From Tessaracoccus coleopterorum (lineage in GTDB: Bacteria > Actinomycetota > Actinomycetes > Propionibacteriales > Propionibacteriaceae): a DNA stretch of 64,000 nt. The stretch covers positions 1,674,001-1,738,000 of the forward strand of contig NZ_JAANIJ010000001.1 of the NCBI RefSeq assembly GCF_011174705.1, written 5' to 3'. The stretch's first letter is position 1. Each line of letters begins with the position of its first letter. The notes beneath the pieces are model-generated. The model made no database searches, was not told the DNA's origin, and saw nothing but the letters and a program-made list of their open reading frames with translations. The position numbers and the translations under genes were made by a program. This document shows positions 9,715-20,492 of the stretch, piece after piece.

Positions 9715-12604
9715 GTGCTGTATGCCCTGATCGCAGTCCACGCGATTCTCGGCGCGTCCACTCCCTGTTGGTCAGGAGGCTCGGCGCCCGGGTCTTCTAT
9801 GTCCTGGCCGCCGCTCCGCTGGCCGCGGGCATCTGGCTGACGGCGATGGCCCCAGGCGTCCTCGGGGCGTGCCGTATGTCGAGAACCTGGCCTGGATTCC
9901 CTCCCTCGATGTGACGCTCACCCTGCGGGTGGGGCTCGTTCAGTGGATCCTCGCGATGATCGTCACCTGGATCGGCTTCCTCGTCCTCCTCTACAGCAGG
10001 TGGTACTTCGACGGCCTCACCACCGGCCGGTCCGCCGCCATCCTCACGGTGTTCGCCGGCACCATGCTCGGCCTCGTCACGGCTGACAACCTCATCGTGA
10101 TGTTCGTGTTCTGGGAGCTGACCACGGTCTTCTCCTTCCTGCTCATCGGCCACGACCCGACGCGGCGCGCCAACCGCGGCGCCGCCCAGACGGCGCTGGT
10201 CGTGACGACCACAGGCGGCCTCGCGATGTTGGTCGGCATCGTCGCCGTGCACCACAGCAGCGGCACCATGTCGCTCGAGGCGATCCTCGCCGATCCGCCA
10301 CGGGGACGCTCGCCGGCGTGGGCGCGCTCCTGATGCTCGTCGGCGCCCTCAGCAAGTCGGCGCTCGTGCCCTTCCACTTCTGGCTCCCCGGCGCGATGGC
10401 CGCCCCACCCCGATCTCGGCCTACCTGCACGCCGCGGCGATGGTGAAGGCGGGCGTCTACCTGGTCGCCGTGCTCGCCCCTGCGTTCGCGGAGGTCCCGT
10501 TCTGGCGGCCCGCGGTGCTGCTGCTCGGAAGCATCACGATGATCCTCGGCGGCTGGCGGGCCCTACGCCAGACCGACCTGAAGCTCCTGCTCGCCTACGG
10601 CACCGTTTCCCAGCTCGGCTTCATGGTGCTCCTGCTCGGCGTCGGCACGAAGTCGGCCGCCATGGCCGGCCTCGGGCTGGTCATCGCGCACGCCCTGTTC
10701 AAGTCGGCGCTGTTCATGTGTGTCGGCCTGATCGACCACTCCGCGGGCACCCGCGACATCCGCGAGCTCAGCGGCGTCGGGTACCGCGTGCCGTGGCTCG
10801 CCGTGATGGGCGGCCTCGCCGCGCTGTCGATGGCCGGGATCCCGCCACTGGTGGGCTTCATCACGAAGGAGTCGGCGTTCGAGTCGATCGTCAACCTCGT
10901 CGACGGCGACCTCCCGTCGCTGACCCCCTGCCCGCCGTCGCGCTCGCCGCCGCGCTCACCTTCGGTGCCGCGCTGACGGTCGCTTACTCGCTGCGCTGGT
11001 GGTGGGGCGCGTTCGCCTCCAAGAGCGGGCCCCGCCCTCAACTGGCACCGGCCCGCCGTCGGCATGGCCGCCGTGCCAGGTCTCCTCGGCGGCCTGAGCC
11101 TCGCGCTCGGTTTCCTCGGCCCCAGCTGACAGCGCTGATCGCCCCTACGCCGAGACCCTCGGCACCGGGGAGAAGAGCCACGGCCTCGCGCTCTGGCACG
11201 GCTTCACCTGGCCGCTCATCATGTCGCTGCTCGCGGTGGGCGCCGGCGTCGTGCTGTTCCTCTTCCGCAGGCGGATCGCCGCGATCCAGGCGACGTTCCC
11301 GCAGGTGGCCACCGCCGAGGAGATGTACCACCGCTCGATGCACGGCATCGACCGGATCGCCGTCGAGGTGACGGCGCGCGTCCAGCGGGCTCCCTGTCGA
11401 TCTACCTCGGCACGATCCTCGTGACTCTCGTGTCCGCCTCGCTGTTCGCGATGCTGCGCATCCAGCAGTGGCCGAAGCTACGGCTCTACGACACGCCCGC
11501 CCAGCTTCTCGTGGTGATCGTGATCGCGACCGCCGCGGTGCTGGCCGCCGCCTCGCGCGGCCGGATCCGCGCGGTCCTGCTGGTCGGGGTCACCGGTTAC
11601 GGCCTCGGGCTCCTGTTCGCGATGGGCGGCGCCCCCGACCTCGCCCTGACCCAGGTGCTCGTGGAGACCGTCACCCTGGTGGTCTTCGTGCTGGTGGTGC
11701 GCAAGCTGCCCCGCTACTTCACGAACCGCCCGCTCAGCTCCACCCGCTGGTGGCGGGTGCTGGTGGCCCTCCTGACCGGCACCACCGTGACGCTGATCGC
11801 CCTGGTCACGCTCGCCGCCCGGGTCGCCGAGCCCGTCTCGAAGGACTGGTACCGGCTTGCCTACGAGTACGGATACGGGAAGAACATCGTCAACGTGGCG
11901 CTCGTCGACACGAGGGCGTGGGACACCTTCGGTGAGATCTCGGTGCTCGTCATCGCCGCCACAGGCGTCGCGTCACTGATCTTCCTCCGCTCACGCGTCA
12001 GCAAGGTGACCTCGACGAAGGAGGCCTTCGAATCCCGCGAGGACGAGCCGCAGGCCGACACCGCGCCGGGTGTGTGGCTGCGCGCCGGGCAGACCCTCTC
12101 CCCGATGGTGCGCTCAATCGTGTTCGAGGTGATCACCCGCGTCCTGTTCGGCGTGATGATCGTCGTGTCGGTCTACCTGCTCCTCGCCGGCCACAACTGG
12201 CCGGGCGGCGGCTTCGCCGGCGGCCTCGTCGCGGGAATGGCGCTCATGATCCGTTACCTCGCCGCCGGCCGCCACGAGCTCGACGAGGCCGCCCCCGTCG
12301 ACGCCGGTCGGCTGCTGGGCGGCGGCCTGCTGCTTGCCCTCACCGCCGCGGTCGCGCCGCTGTTCTTCGGCGGCACCATCCTCCAGAGCTACGACTGGCC
12401 CATCCACATCCCGCTGCTCGGCGAGCTGCACCTCGTCACGTCGACGCTCTTCGACATCGGCGTCTACCTCGTCGTGGTCGGCATGCTGCTGGACGTGGTC
12501 CGCAGCGTCGGCTCCGGCATCGACCAGCACGCCTCGGAGGAGATAGCGCCGGTGCCCATCCCCGACTCGACGAAGACCCTCCCGGGATACGGGGTGGCCG
12601 ATGA
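9715..12604 (+). CDS. mrpA: Mrp antiporter subunit A (MrpA-MrpB fusion)
   Basis: Largest membrane subunit of the multisubunit Na+(K+)/H+ antiporter, about 960 residues. The N-terminal two thirds is NuoL-like: [19 protein letters not shown] with the conserved Glu, [45 protein letters not shown] and [12 protein letters not shown]. The C-terminal part carries [18 protein letters not shown] and, from about 12100, the MrpB signature [16 protein letters not shown]. MrpB is thus fused, as in other actinobacteria. At least nine missing bases (for example near 9765, 10300, 10925, 11390 and 12590). GTG 9715 follows a GGAAGGG. Restoring one G near 12590 ends the protein at TGA 12602, overlapping mrpC. 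Confidence 0.93.
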
Positions 12605-13024
12605 GCGCCAACCTCGCCCTCGCGATCACGGCCGGCATCCTGGTCGCGGCCGGCGTCTACCTGCTGCTCGAGCGCTCGCTGACCCGCATCCTGCTCGGCG
12701 TCCTGCTCACCAGCAACGGCGTCAACATGTTATTCCTGATCGCCGCGGGCGAGCCTGGACGGCCCCCATCGTCGGGCTCGCCGCCGGCGACGTCTCCGAT
12801 CCGCTCCCCAGGCGATGGTGCTGACCGCCATCGTGATCACGATGGCGGTGGCGGCCTTCGTGCTGACGTTGGCGTACCGCAGCTTCCAACTGCACGGACA
12901 CGACGAGGTGGCTGACGACGTCGAGGACGCCCGCATCCGCGAGCTGGCCGAGGCCGACTTCGCGTCCGACTCCTACGAGGACACCTCCTTCTCCGACAGC
13001 GGCCGGGACGCGGTGAGCGAATGA
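12601..13024 (+). CDS. mrpC: Mrp antiporter subunit C
   Basis: NuoK-like three-helix subunit of the Mrp complex. Seen: LALAITAGILVAAGVYLLLE, the conserved LLGVLLTSNGVNMLFLIA, and the third helix QAMVLTAIVITMAVAAFVL. A longer acidic tail follows (SDSYEDTSFSDSG), which is normal in actinobacterial MrpC. Missing bases near 12755 and 12812. It starts within the mrpA stop (ATGA) and ends within the mrpD start, so translation is coupled on both sides. Confidence 0.93.
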
Positions 13025-14567
13025 CGAACCTGCTTCCCGTTCCGGTCCTCCTCGCGATCTTCGGCGCGGCCGTCGCGCTGGCGCTGCCGCGCCGCCCGGG
13101 CGTGCAGCGCGTCGTCTCGGTGCTGAGCCTCACCGGCATCGTCGTGGTGGCCAGCGTCTTCATGTACTGGACCCACACGCACGGCTCGCTGGCCCTGTGG
13201 CTCGGAGGCTGGCCGGCCCCGCTCGGCATCGCGCTCGTCGTCGACCGGTTGAGCGCCCTGATGCTGCTGGTGGCATCCGTGGTGGCGCTGGCGGTCCTCG
13301 TCTTCGCCACCGGCCAGGACAAGGACGAGGTGCGCCGCGAGACACCGGTGTCGATCTTCCACCCGACGTTCCTGCTGCTCGTGGCGGGCGTGTCGAATGC
13401 CTTCCTGGCCGGTGACCTGTTCAACCTGTTCGTCGGCTTCGAGATCCTGCTCTTCGCCTCCTACGTGCTGCTGACGCTGGCGGAACGGCCGACCGGGTGC
13501 GGGCGGGCACCACGTACGTGATCGTGTCGCTGCTCAGCTCCTCGTTGTTCCTGATCGCGATCTCCGCCATCTACGCCGCCACGGGCACCGTCAACATGGC
13601 GCACCTGTCGGTGCGGTTGCGCGACCTCTCGTCGCCCGTGCAGCTGCTGCTCGAGGTGCTGCTGCTCGTGACGTTCGCGATCAAGGCTGCGGTGTTCCCG
13701 CTGTCCTCGTGGCTGCCCGACTCCTACCCGACGGCGCCGGCCCCGTCACCGCGGTGTTCGCGGGCCTGCTCACCAAGGTCGGCGTCTATGCCATCATCCG
13801 CACCGAGACGCTCCTGTTCCCGCTGCACACCGTCGACACGATCCTGCTCACGGCCGCGGGCCTCACCATGCTGATCGGCATCTTCGGCGCACTCGCGCAG
13901 GTTGAGATCAAGCGAATGCTGTCGTTCACCCTGATCAGCCACATCGGCTACATGATCTTCGGCATCGCACTGAACACCACCGAGGGCCTCGCGGCCACCA
14001 TCTTCTACACGGCGCACCACATCACCATCCAGGCGACACTGTTCCTCGTCACCGGGCTCATCGAGCGCCGGGGAGGCACGTCCTCTCTGGAGGGCCTCGG
14101 CGGTCTGCTCAAGGTCGCCCCCTGCTCGCGTTCCTGTTCTTCGTTCCCGCCATGAACCTGGGCGGTATCCCGCCGCTGTCGGGGTTCATCGGAAAGCTCG
14201 GCCTGCTGCAGGCGGGTGCCGCCGTCGGCACCCCGCTCGCCTGGGCGGTGATCGCGGCGGGCGTCGTGACGAGCCTGTTGACGCTGATCGCGATGGTGAA
14301 GGTGTGGAACAGGGCGTTCTGGGGTGTGACCCCTTCCGAGCAGCGCAGGCAGGCGGCCATCGCAGCCAACCAGGATCCCGATGAGGTCGTCGACGACGAT
14401 CCCCGGGTGATGCCCCGGTGCAGGTCGGGGCCACCATCGGTCTGATCCTGTTCGGGCTGGCACTGACGGTGTTCGCGGGTCCGCTGTACGAGTACGCGAC
14501 CGCGGCCGCAGAGGCGCTGCGCGACGGTTCACTGGTCGCGGTCGTCCTACCGGAGGGGCTCCGATGA
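13021..14567 (+). CDS. mrpD: Mrp antiporter subunit D
   Basis: NuoN/NuoM-like proton-pathway subunit with about 14 predicted helices. Motifs: LFNLFVGFEILLFASYVLL with the conserved Glu, AIKAAVFPLSSWLPDSYP with the key Lys, FAGLLTKVGVYAIIR with the second Lys, LSFTLISHIGYM, and IPPLSGFIGKLGLLQAG. Single-base losses near 13490, 13740, 14120 and 14418. About 515 residues. ATGA overlaps join it to mrpC and mrpE. Confidence 0.94.
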
Positions 14568-15167
14568 CAAAGACGTACCCCGCGCGGCGCAGCGGATCGG
14601 GTTCCGCCCGATCTCCGTGCTCGGCATGACCGTGGTCTGGGTGATCCTCTGGGGAAGCATCTCCCCATGACGATCGCGTCGGGCGCCCTGCTGGGCTGGC
14701 TCGTGTCGGTGGTGTTCCCACTCCCGCCCATCCACTGGGAGGGACGCTTCCATCCGATCGGGTTCTTCAAGCTGGTCTGGCATCTGCTGCACGACCTCGT
14801 GCTGTCCTCGTTCCGGATGATCCAGCTCGCCTTCCAATGCAGGATCAACCTCAACGCGGGCATCGTCCGCGTCGACCTGGACAGCAACGACGACCTCTAC
14901 CAGGTGCAGGTCGCCGAGCTGATCTCGCTCGTGCCCGGCACCGTCGTCGTTGAGGTCGTCCGGCACCCACGGCGCCTCTACCTGCACGCCCTCGACCTGG
15001 TGGGACCGGATCCGGTGGGCCGCATCCAGAAGATGACCCACGACGTCGAGGCCCGGGTGCTCAACGCGTTCGGGTCGGCGCAGGAGATCGCCGATTACAG
15101 GGCGGCGAGGGCGCGCGGAGAGGTCGGCGCCGAGGAGCTTCCCGAACTGGAGGTGGATGAGTCATGA
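14564..15167 (+). CDS. mrpE: Mrp antiporter subunit E
   Basis: MrpE/MnhE subunit: a short basic start, two N-terminal helices (VVWVILWGSIS, IASGALLGWLVSVVFPLP) and a soluble tail with the family features FSSFRMIQLAF-like helix, INLNAGIVRVDLD, ELISLVPGTVVVEV and RLYLHALDL. Breaks near 14590 and 14666 lose one base each, so the first 35 residues are read in two other frames. Coupled by ATGA overlaps to mrpD and mrpF. About 200 residues. Confidence 0.92.
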
Positions 15168-15480
15168 CGATCGCCATCCAGGTGGTGCTCTCCATCGCCG
15201 CGATCCTGCTGTTCACCGCGGCCATGATCGGCGTCAACCGCATCGCGGTGGGCCCGACCCAGCTGGACCGGTCGGTGGCCGCCGACCTCATAGTGGCCAC
15301 GGTCGTGGCCGGGTTGGGGCTGTGGACCGTGTGGTCAGACCTGACGACCGAGCTGCTGATCCTCGTGCTGCTGTCGATGCTCGGCTTCACCAGTGCCGTC
15401 TCGATTGCGCGGATGGTCGGCGACCGGATGGCGTCGCGCCGGAGGTTCTCCCCACGAGACGACAGGATGACGACGCATGA
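15164..15480 (+). CDS. mrpF: Mrp antiporter subunit F
   Basis: Three-helix MrpF: VVLSIAAILLFTAAMIGVNR, GPTQLDRSVAADLIVATVVAG with the conserved Asp, and LLILVLLSMLGFTSAVSIAR. One base is missing near 15455, since the true end must fall at TGA 15478, overlapping mrpG; the uncorrected frame runs on uselessly to 15772. About 105 residues. Confidence 0.92.
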
Positions 15481-15842
15481 CCGACCAGATCTTCGACCTC
15501 ATCGGTGCCCTGTTCGTGCTGGTGGGCGCCGGGCTCTGCTTCGGCGCGGCGGTGTCGCTGGTGCGGTTCCCCGATGTGCTCAGCAAGATGCACGCCATCA
15601 CGAAGCCCCAGGTGCTCGGCCTGATCTGCATCACCGTGGGGATCACGTTCAGCATCCGCGCCTGGTGGGCCGTCGGGCTCGGCCTGCTCATCGTCGCGCT
15701 GCAGCTGATGACCTCGCCCGTGTCGGCGAGCATGGTGGCCCGCAGCGCGAGTCGCTCCGGCTTTGTCGATGAGGCGCACCTCAACGTCAACCACCTCGCA
15801 GACGACCTCGAGGAGATGGGCTACTCGCGCGACGGGCACTAG
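15477..15842 (+). CDS. mrpG: Mrp antiporter subunit G
   Basis: Last subunit of the Mrp operon and intact. Three helices: IFDLIGALFVLVGAGLCFGA, MHAITKPQVLGLICITVGIT with the family MHA-K segment, and AWWAVGLGLLIVALQLMTSP. A hydrophilic tail of about 35 residues follows. The stop codon TAG at 15840 overlaps the stop of the convergent pterin dehydratase gene (CTAG). Mrp exports Na+ or K+ against protons and supports pH and salt homeostasis. Confidence 0.93.
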   Translation: MTDQIFDLIGALFVLVGAGLCFGAAVSLVRFPDVLSKMHAITKPQVLGLICITVGITFSIRAWWAVGLGLLIVALQLMTSPVSASMVARSASRSGFVDEAHLNVNHLADDLEEMGYSRDGH

Positions 15843-16489
15843 TGCCCGTCGCTGCGACCCGCCGACCAGCACAGGCACGCGCGGTTGCCCTGCCTGTCCT
15901 CCAGCACGCGGAACGTGCCCGTCTCCCGGGCGATCCTGCCCCGGCGGCCAGCGCGCCCTCGTGCGCGGCTCGATCTCCTCGGGCGGCAGCGTGACGTCGA
16001 GGTGGAACCGCTGACGGGGTGGCTCGTGCGGCTCGGAGTGCTGGAACCAGAACAGGGGCGCGATGCCGCGCGGATCGACCACCGCGTCGTCGCGCACGTT
16101 GCCCGGCCCGCCCGTGAGCACGACCGACCAGAAGTCGGCGATCCCGGCCACGTCCGTCGTGTCGAGGGCCACCTCGACGACCTGGGTCGATCCGGGGTCG
16201 GCCACCAGGCCGCGGGCCTCAGCGAGCCGGGTGATCTCGCGCGCGAGGTCGACATCGCGCTCGGTCACGCCCCCGAGTCGTGGGACGTGAGCACGATCCG
16301 CACGTCGGGGTAGGTGAGCGTCACGTCGGGGTGGTGGTCGGCCTCGTCGGCCACCACGGCGATGGCGGCGACGAACTCGGCGCCGGTCTCGAAGTCGCCC
16401 GTCACATACCTGGCATGGATGGCGTTGAGCAGCGTGCGCCAGTCACGGAGACCGGCCTCGAGGATCTGGGGGTTCGTGAGGCGTGTCAT
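15839..16489 (-). CDS. Pterin dehydratase-like / VOC domain fusion
   Basis: Two domains. Residues 1-75 resemble pterin-4a-carbinolamine dehydratase: NAIHARYVTGDFETGAEFVA then EADHHPDVTLTYPDVRI, with the HHPD active-site motif. Residues about 85-215 resemble a glyoxalase/VOC domain: VVEVALDTTDVAGIADFW, RFHLDVTLPPEE, and a final GTFRVLEDRQGNRACLCW. Such fusions are common in actinobacteria, but their physiological reaction is not settled. Breaks near 16272 and 15955. ATG 16489 gives MTRLTNPQILEAGL. The gene converges on mrpG with overlapping stops. Confidence 0.78.
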
Positions 16490-16537
16490 GGATCCACCCT
16501 GCAACGCCCCCGGCCGGTTGTCACGGTTTCCGGCGGA

Positions 16538-17602
16538 TCAGTCGAGCAGCGCCCCGGCCAGCAGCTCGAGCCCCGGAGCTTCGCCGGCCAGGCGTCCGCC
16601 GGCTCACCCGGGTGGGCGCCCTGCACCGGATGGACCATGATCTCGTCGACCCCGAACTCATCGGCGGTGGTCCGGAGTTGGTCGGCGACCTGCCGCACGT
16701 CGCCGATCGCCCAGGTGTGCACCGCGGGCGCGATGACCTCGCGGAGCTCGGCGGAGAACACGCTGGAGACGTCGTCGCCGACGAGCCTTCCGCGCTCCAG
16801 CCTGCCGCCTGCGCGCAGGCTCGCCATGGCATGCATGTGCGGCTCTGCCAGCTTCCAGGCCTCTTCAGCGGTGTCTGCGACCGACACGTTGACCGTGACG
16901 AAGGTGCGCGGCACCGCACCGCCCCGGCCGGCCTGAACCCCTCGCGGTACAGCGCGAGGGCCCGCTCGGTGCCCGGCCGGAGAAGTGGTGGGCGAACACA
17001 TACGGCAGGCCGAGGTCGGCCGCCAACTCCGCCGAGAAGTCACTGGAGCCGAGCAGCCAGACCTGCGGCACGGCCGCCAGGTCGGGGGCGGGGTGCATCG
17101 CGTAGGTCTGCCCGTGCCGGAGCCTGATCTCGGCACCGCCGGGCGAGAACAGCGTCAGGATGTCCCTGACGTTGGAGGGGAACTCCGCGACGGGGTCGGC
17201 GGGCCTTCCGTCGGGCCCACGTAGGTGCCGCCGTGGAGGTGCCCCGGATGGCGGCAGAGGTGATCGGGTCGGTGCCCGGCGCACGGCCGATGCCGAGGTC
17301 GATCCGGTCGCCGTAGACGGCGGTGAGCAGCGCGAACTGTTCGGCCACCGCGAGCGGTGAGTGGTTGGGCAACATCACGCCTCCCGACCCGAGGCGGATC
17401 TGTGAGGTGCCCTCGCCCAGGTACATCAGCTCGACCGCGGGCGACGTCGACGCCACCGACTCGGTGTTGTGGTGCTCGGCCACCCAGTATCGCGTGTAGC
17501 CGAGCCGATCCGCGGCCCGCACCATCGCCCTGCTCGCCCGCAGGGACTGCCCGCGCTCTGGCCGGTCCGGACGCTGATCAGGTCGAGCACTGAGAGTCGC
17601 AT
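16538..17602 (-). CDS. Luciferase-like FMN-dependent monooxygenase
   Basis: LLM-class flavin oxidoreductase using reduced FMN and O2; substrate unknown. N-terminus MRLSVLDLISVRTGQS is typical of the MsnO8-like subgroup. Further marks: RYWVAEHHNTESVASTSPAV with the conserved Glu-His-His, GGVMLPNHSPLAVAEQFALL, RIDLGIGRAPGTDP, VWLLGSSDFSAELAADLGLP and FGVDEIMVHPVQG. Several missing bases (near 17560, 17235, 16985, 16930, 16562). Ends as ALLD then TGA at 16538. It is divergent from an FMN reductase, a likely source of its reduced flavin. Confidence 0.85.
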
Positions 17603-17637
17603 GGCCACCACGCTACCCGGGCGCCCCGACTTTGGAG

Positions 17638-17659
17638 GATAGTTTAGTTCTCAACTATC
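17638..17659. promoter_or_regulatory. MarR-type operator between flavin genes
   Basis: GATAGTT-N8-AACTATC at 17638-17659, with an inner TAGTT-CTC-AACTA at 17645-17657. The TAGTTNNNAACTA form is typical of MarR-family sites. It lies in the divergent gap, 40 bases before the FMN reductase start, so it could control one or both genes. Confidence 0.5.
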
Positions 17660-17698
17660 ATGGTCGGGAACGCAACCTCTTCCCCGAAGGAACCAGAT

Positions 17699-18245
17699 AT
17701 GAAGATCGGCATCGTGCTCGGATCCATCCGCGAGGAACGCAACGGCACCTCCGTCGCCCACTGGGTCAGGGACAACGCGGCCACCCGGGGGACGCGACCT
17801 TCGACATCGTCGACCTCGCGAGCTTCGACGTCCCGCTCCTGACCGACTCCGTTATCCCCGCCGCCCGCGGCGGCGTCTACCCCGATGCCCGGGTGCAGGC
17901 GTTCGCCGACGCCATGGACGCCTTCGACGGCTACATCGTGGTGACCCCCGAGTACAACCACGGCATCCCCGGCGGCGTGAAGAACGCCTTCGACCACCTC
18001 GGCCCGGAACTCAACACCAAGCCCGTCGCCTTCGTGTCCTACGGCGCCGAGCGGGGGTCCGCGCCGTCGAGCAGTGGCGCCAGGTGGTCGCCAACTTCAA
18101 CATGTTCGACATCCGCGCGCAGGTGACGCTCGACCTGTTCACCGACTTCGACGGCGACGGCGCGAACCCGGCCGAACGCAAGGCGGGCGAGCTCGTTTCG
18201 ATGATCGACTCGCTCGTCCCGATCGCCGTGAAACTGGCCGCCTGA
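17699..18245 (+). CDS. NAD(P)H-dependent FMN reductase
   Basis: Flavodoxin-fold reductase of the SsuE/ArsH-like group, cytoplasmic. MKIGIVLGSIREERNG is the flavin phosphate loop; YIVVTPEYNHGIPGGVKNAF is the family signature; FVSYGAEGGVRAVEQWRQV follows. ATG 17699 is preferred over ATG 17660 because GAAGGA stands 8 bases before it and the earlier frame adds a non-homologous stretch. Missing bases near 17792 and 18058. About 182 residues. It probably supplies reduced FMN to the divergent monooxygenase. Confidence 0.88.
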
Positions 18246-18251
18246 GCCTCC

Positions 18252-18285
18252 CCGACGCGCCCCGGCATCGCCTGGGGCGCGTCGG
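18252..18285 (+). terminator. Hairpin terminator after FMN reductase
   Basis: A perfect 12-bp stem, CCGACGCGCCCC pairing with GGGGCGCGTCGG around a 10-base loop, starts 7 bases after the stop. No T-run follows, as is common in high-GC genomes. Confidence 0.7.
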
Positions 18286-18356
18286 CATGTGCGAAGAGGT
18301 GGCCCCGAGGCCGATGCGGGGCCGGTTCCCGCGGGAAGCAAGGTAAGGTGACCCCC

Positions 18357-20413
18357 GTGACCAAGAGTGTGTTTATTGCCTCGTCGGAGCGGCAAGTCAG
18401 CAAGTCCTCCATCGCGCTGGGCGTGATCGACCTGTTCGCGCGCCAGGTGCGCTCGGTCGGGGTGTTCCGCCCGCTCGTCGCCTCCTCGGAGCATGACGCC
18501 GTCACCGAGGCGATGCTCTCCCAGAAGGGCGTGACCCAGTCGTTCGAGTCGGCGATCGGAGTCTCCTACGCCGAGTACGCCGACGATCCGGACGCCGCGA
18601 TCGACACGATCGTCGCGAAGTACAGCGCCATCGCCGAGACCCGCGATGCCGTCGTGATCCTCGGGTCGGACTATGAGGACATCGACACCTCGTCCGAGTT
18701 GGCCCACAACGCCACCATCGCCGCCAACCTCAACTCGCCGGTGCTGTTCGTGTGCCGCGCCGAGGACCGCTCCGTCGAGCAGGTCCGTCGCGCCACCGAG
18801 GCCGCCATCGAGGCGCTCAACCAGCAGCACAACACGGTGATCGGCGTCATCGCGATGCACGCAGAGCCCTCCTCCGTCGAGGAACTGCGCGGTGCGCTCG
18901 GGTCGCTGGGCGAGGTCGCCGTCTCGGTGCTCCCCTTCAACGCGGTGCTGCGCGCCCCCTCCGTCGGCGACCAGTTCGACGCCGTCGACGCGGTCCAGTG
19001 GCTCGGCCAGGACGACTTCCGCCGCCACGAGTCGCTCCACACGCTCGTCGCGGGCATGACGCTGCCGAACCTCCTCACGAGGCTGAAGCGCGAGGCGACC
19101 GTCATCGTCCCCGCGGACCGCCTCGACCTGCTGCCCGGCCTCCTGATGGCCCACCGTTCCACCGACTACGGCCCGCTCGCCGCGCTCGTCCTCACCGGCG
19201 GGTTCGAGATCCCGGCGTCCGTGTCGAAGCTGTTCGCCGACTCCGCGATCGACCTGCCGATCGCCGTCACCCAGCGCGACACCTTCCCGACCGCCGTCGC
19301 CCTCCAGGCGATCCGCGGTACCTCGACCAGCTCGGCCCGCAAGATGGCCGAGTCGCGCACCCTCTTCTCGCAGCACGTCGACGAGACCGCCCTGCTGAAG
19401 GCGATCGACTTCCCGCGCACCGAGATCCGCACGCCCACCATGTTCGAGTACCAGATCATGCAGCAGGCGCGCGCGAACCGGCAGCGGATCGTGCTGCCGG
19501 AGGCCACCGACGACCGCATCCTCGAGGCGGCGGCGGTGGTGCTGCAACGCTCCGTCGCCGACCTGATCCTGCTGGGCGACAGCGCCCGGATCAGCCAGCG
19601 GGCCACCGAGCTCGGCCTCAACCTCAGCGAGGCCACCATCGTCAACCCCCACGACCCGGAACTGCTCGAGACGTTCGCGGCCGAGTACGCACGGCTGCGG
19701 GCCCACAAGCACGTCACGCTCGACCAGGCCCGCGACAAGCTGCGGGACCTGTCCTACTTCGGCACCATGATGGTGCACCAGGGGTTGGCCGACGGCATGG
19801 TCTCCGGCGCCATCAACACCACGGCCAACACCATCCGCCCGTCGCTCGAGTTCATCAAGACGATGCCCGGCGTCAGCGTGGTGTCCGGGTCGTTCCTGAT
19901 GTGCATGAGCAACCGTGTGCTCGTCTACGCCGACTGCGCAGTCAACCCCGATCCCGATCCGTCGCAGCTGGCCGACGTGGCGATCTCGTCTGCCAGGACC
20001 GCCGTCGACTTCGGCATCGAGCCCCGCATCGCGATGCTGTCGTACTCGACGGGCGACTCCGGCTCCGGCGCCGACGTCGACAAGGTCCGCGAGGCGACGC
20101 GCATCGTGCGTGAGCGGGCGCCCGAGCTGAAGGTCGAGGGACCGATCCAGTTCGACGCCGCCGTCGACATGGTGGTGGCGCAGAAGAAGATGCCCGACTC
20201 CGAGGTGGCAGGCCGCGCGACGGTGTTCATCTTCCCGACCTCAACACCGGCAACAACACCTACAAGGCCGTCCAGCGCACCTCCGGCGCCGTCGCGATCG
20301 GTCCGGTCCTGCAGGGCCTCCGCAGACCGGTCAACGACCTTTCGCGTGGTGCGCTCGTCGACGACATCGTCTCGACGATCACCATCACGGCCATCCAGGC
20401 CCAGTCCGTCTAG
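18357..20413 (+). CDS. pta: Phosphate acetyltransferase, long form
   Basis: Converts acetyl-CoA and phosphate to acetyl phosphate, feeding AckA. About 685 residues: an N-terminal P-loop-like domain (to about residue 215), a DRTGG domain (about 215-335, [10 protein letters not shown]) and the catalytic PTA_PTB domain from about residue 370 ([66 protein letters not shown]). The P-loop is degenerate ([10 protein letters not shown]). Two GTG starts, 18348 and 18357; the second has AAGGTAAGG at good spacing. One missing base near 20240. ackA follows after 79 bases. Confidence 0.95.
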
Positions 20414-20422
20414 CCCGAACCA

Positions 20423-20441
20423 CTCCCGCGTACGGCGGGAG
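20423..20441 (+). promoter_or_regulatory. Intercistronic hairpin between pta and ackA
   Basis: CTCCCGC-GTACG-GCGGGAG, a 7-bp perfect stem 10 bases after the pta stop. It may be a weak terminator or an mRNA stabiliser or processing site that sets the pta:ackA ratio. Confidence 0.4.
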
Positions 20442-20492
20442 AGAGCTCCGCCGACGCGGCGCGCTCAAGTCGATAAAAGAACAGGAATGCCC

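Noticed and set aside
18039..19778. 579-codon minus-strand ORF opposite pta
   Set aside because: Shadow of the pta reading frame for the same reason; no recognisable domain.
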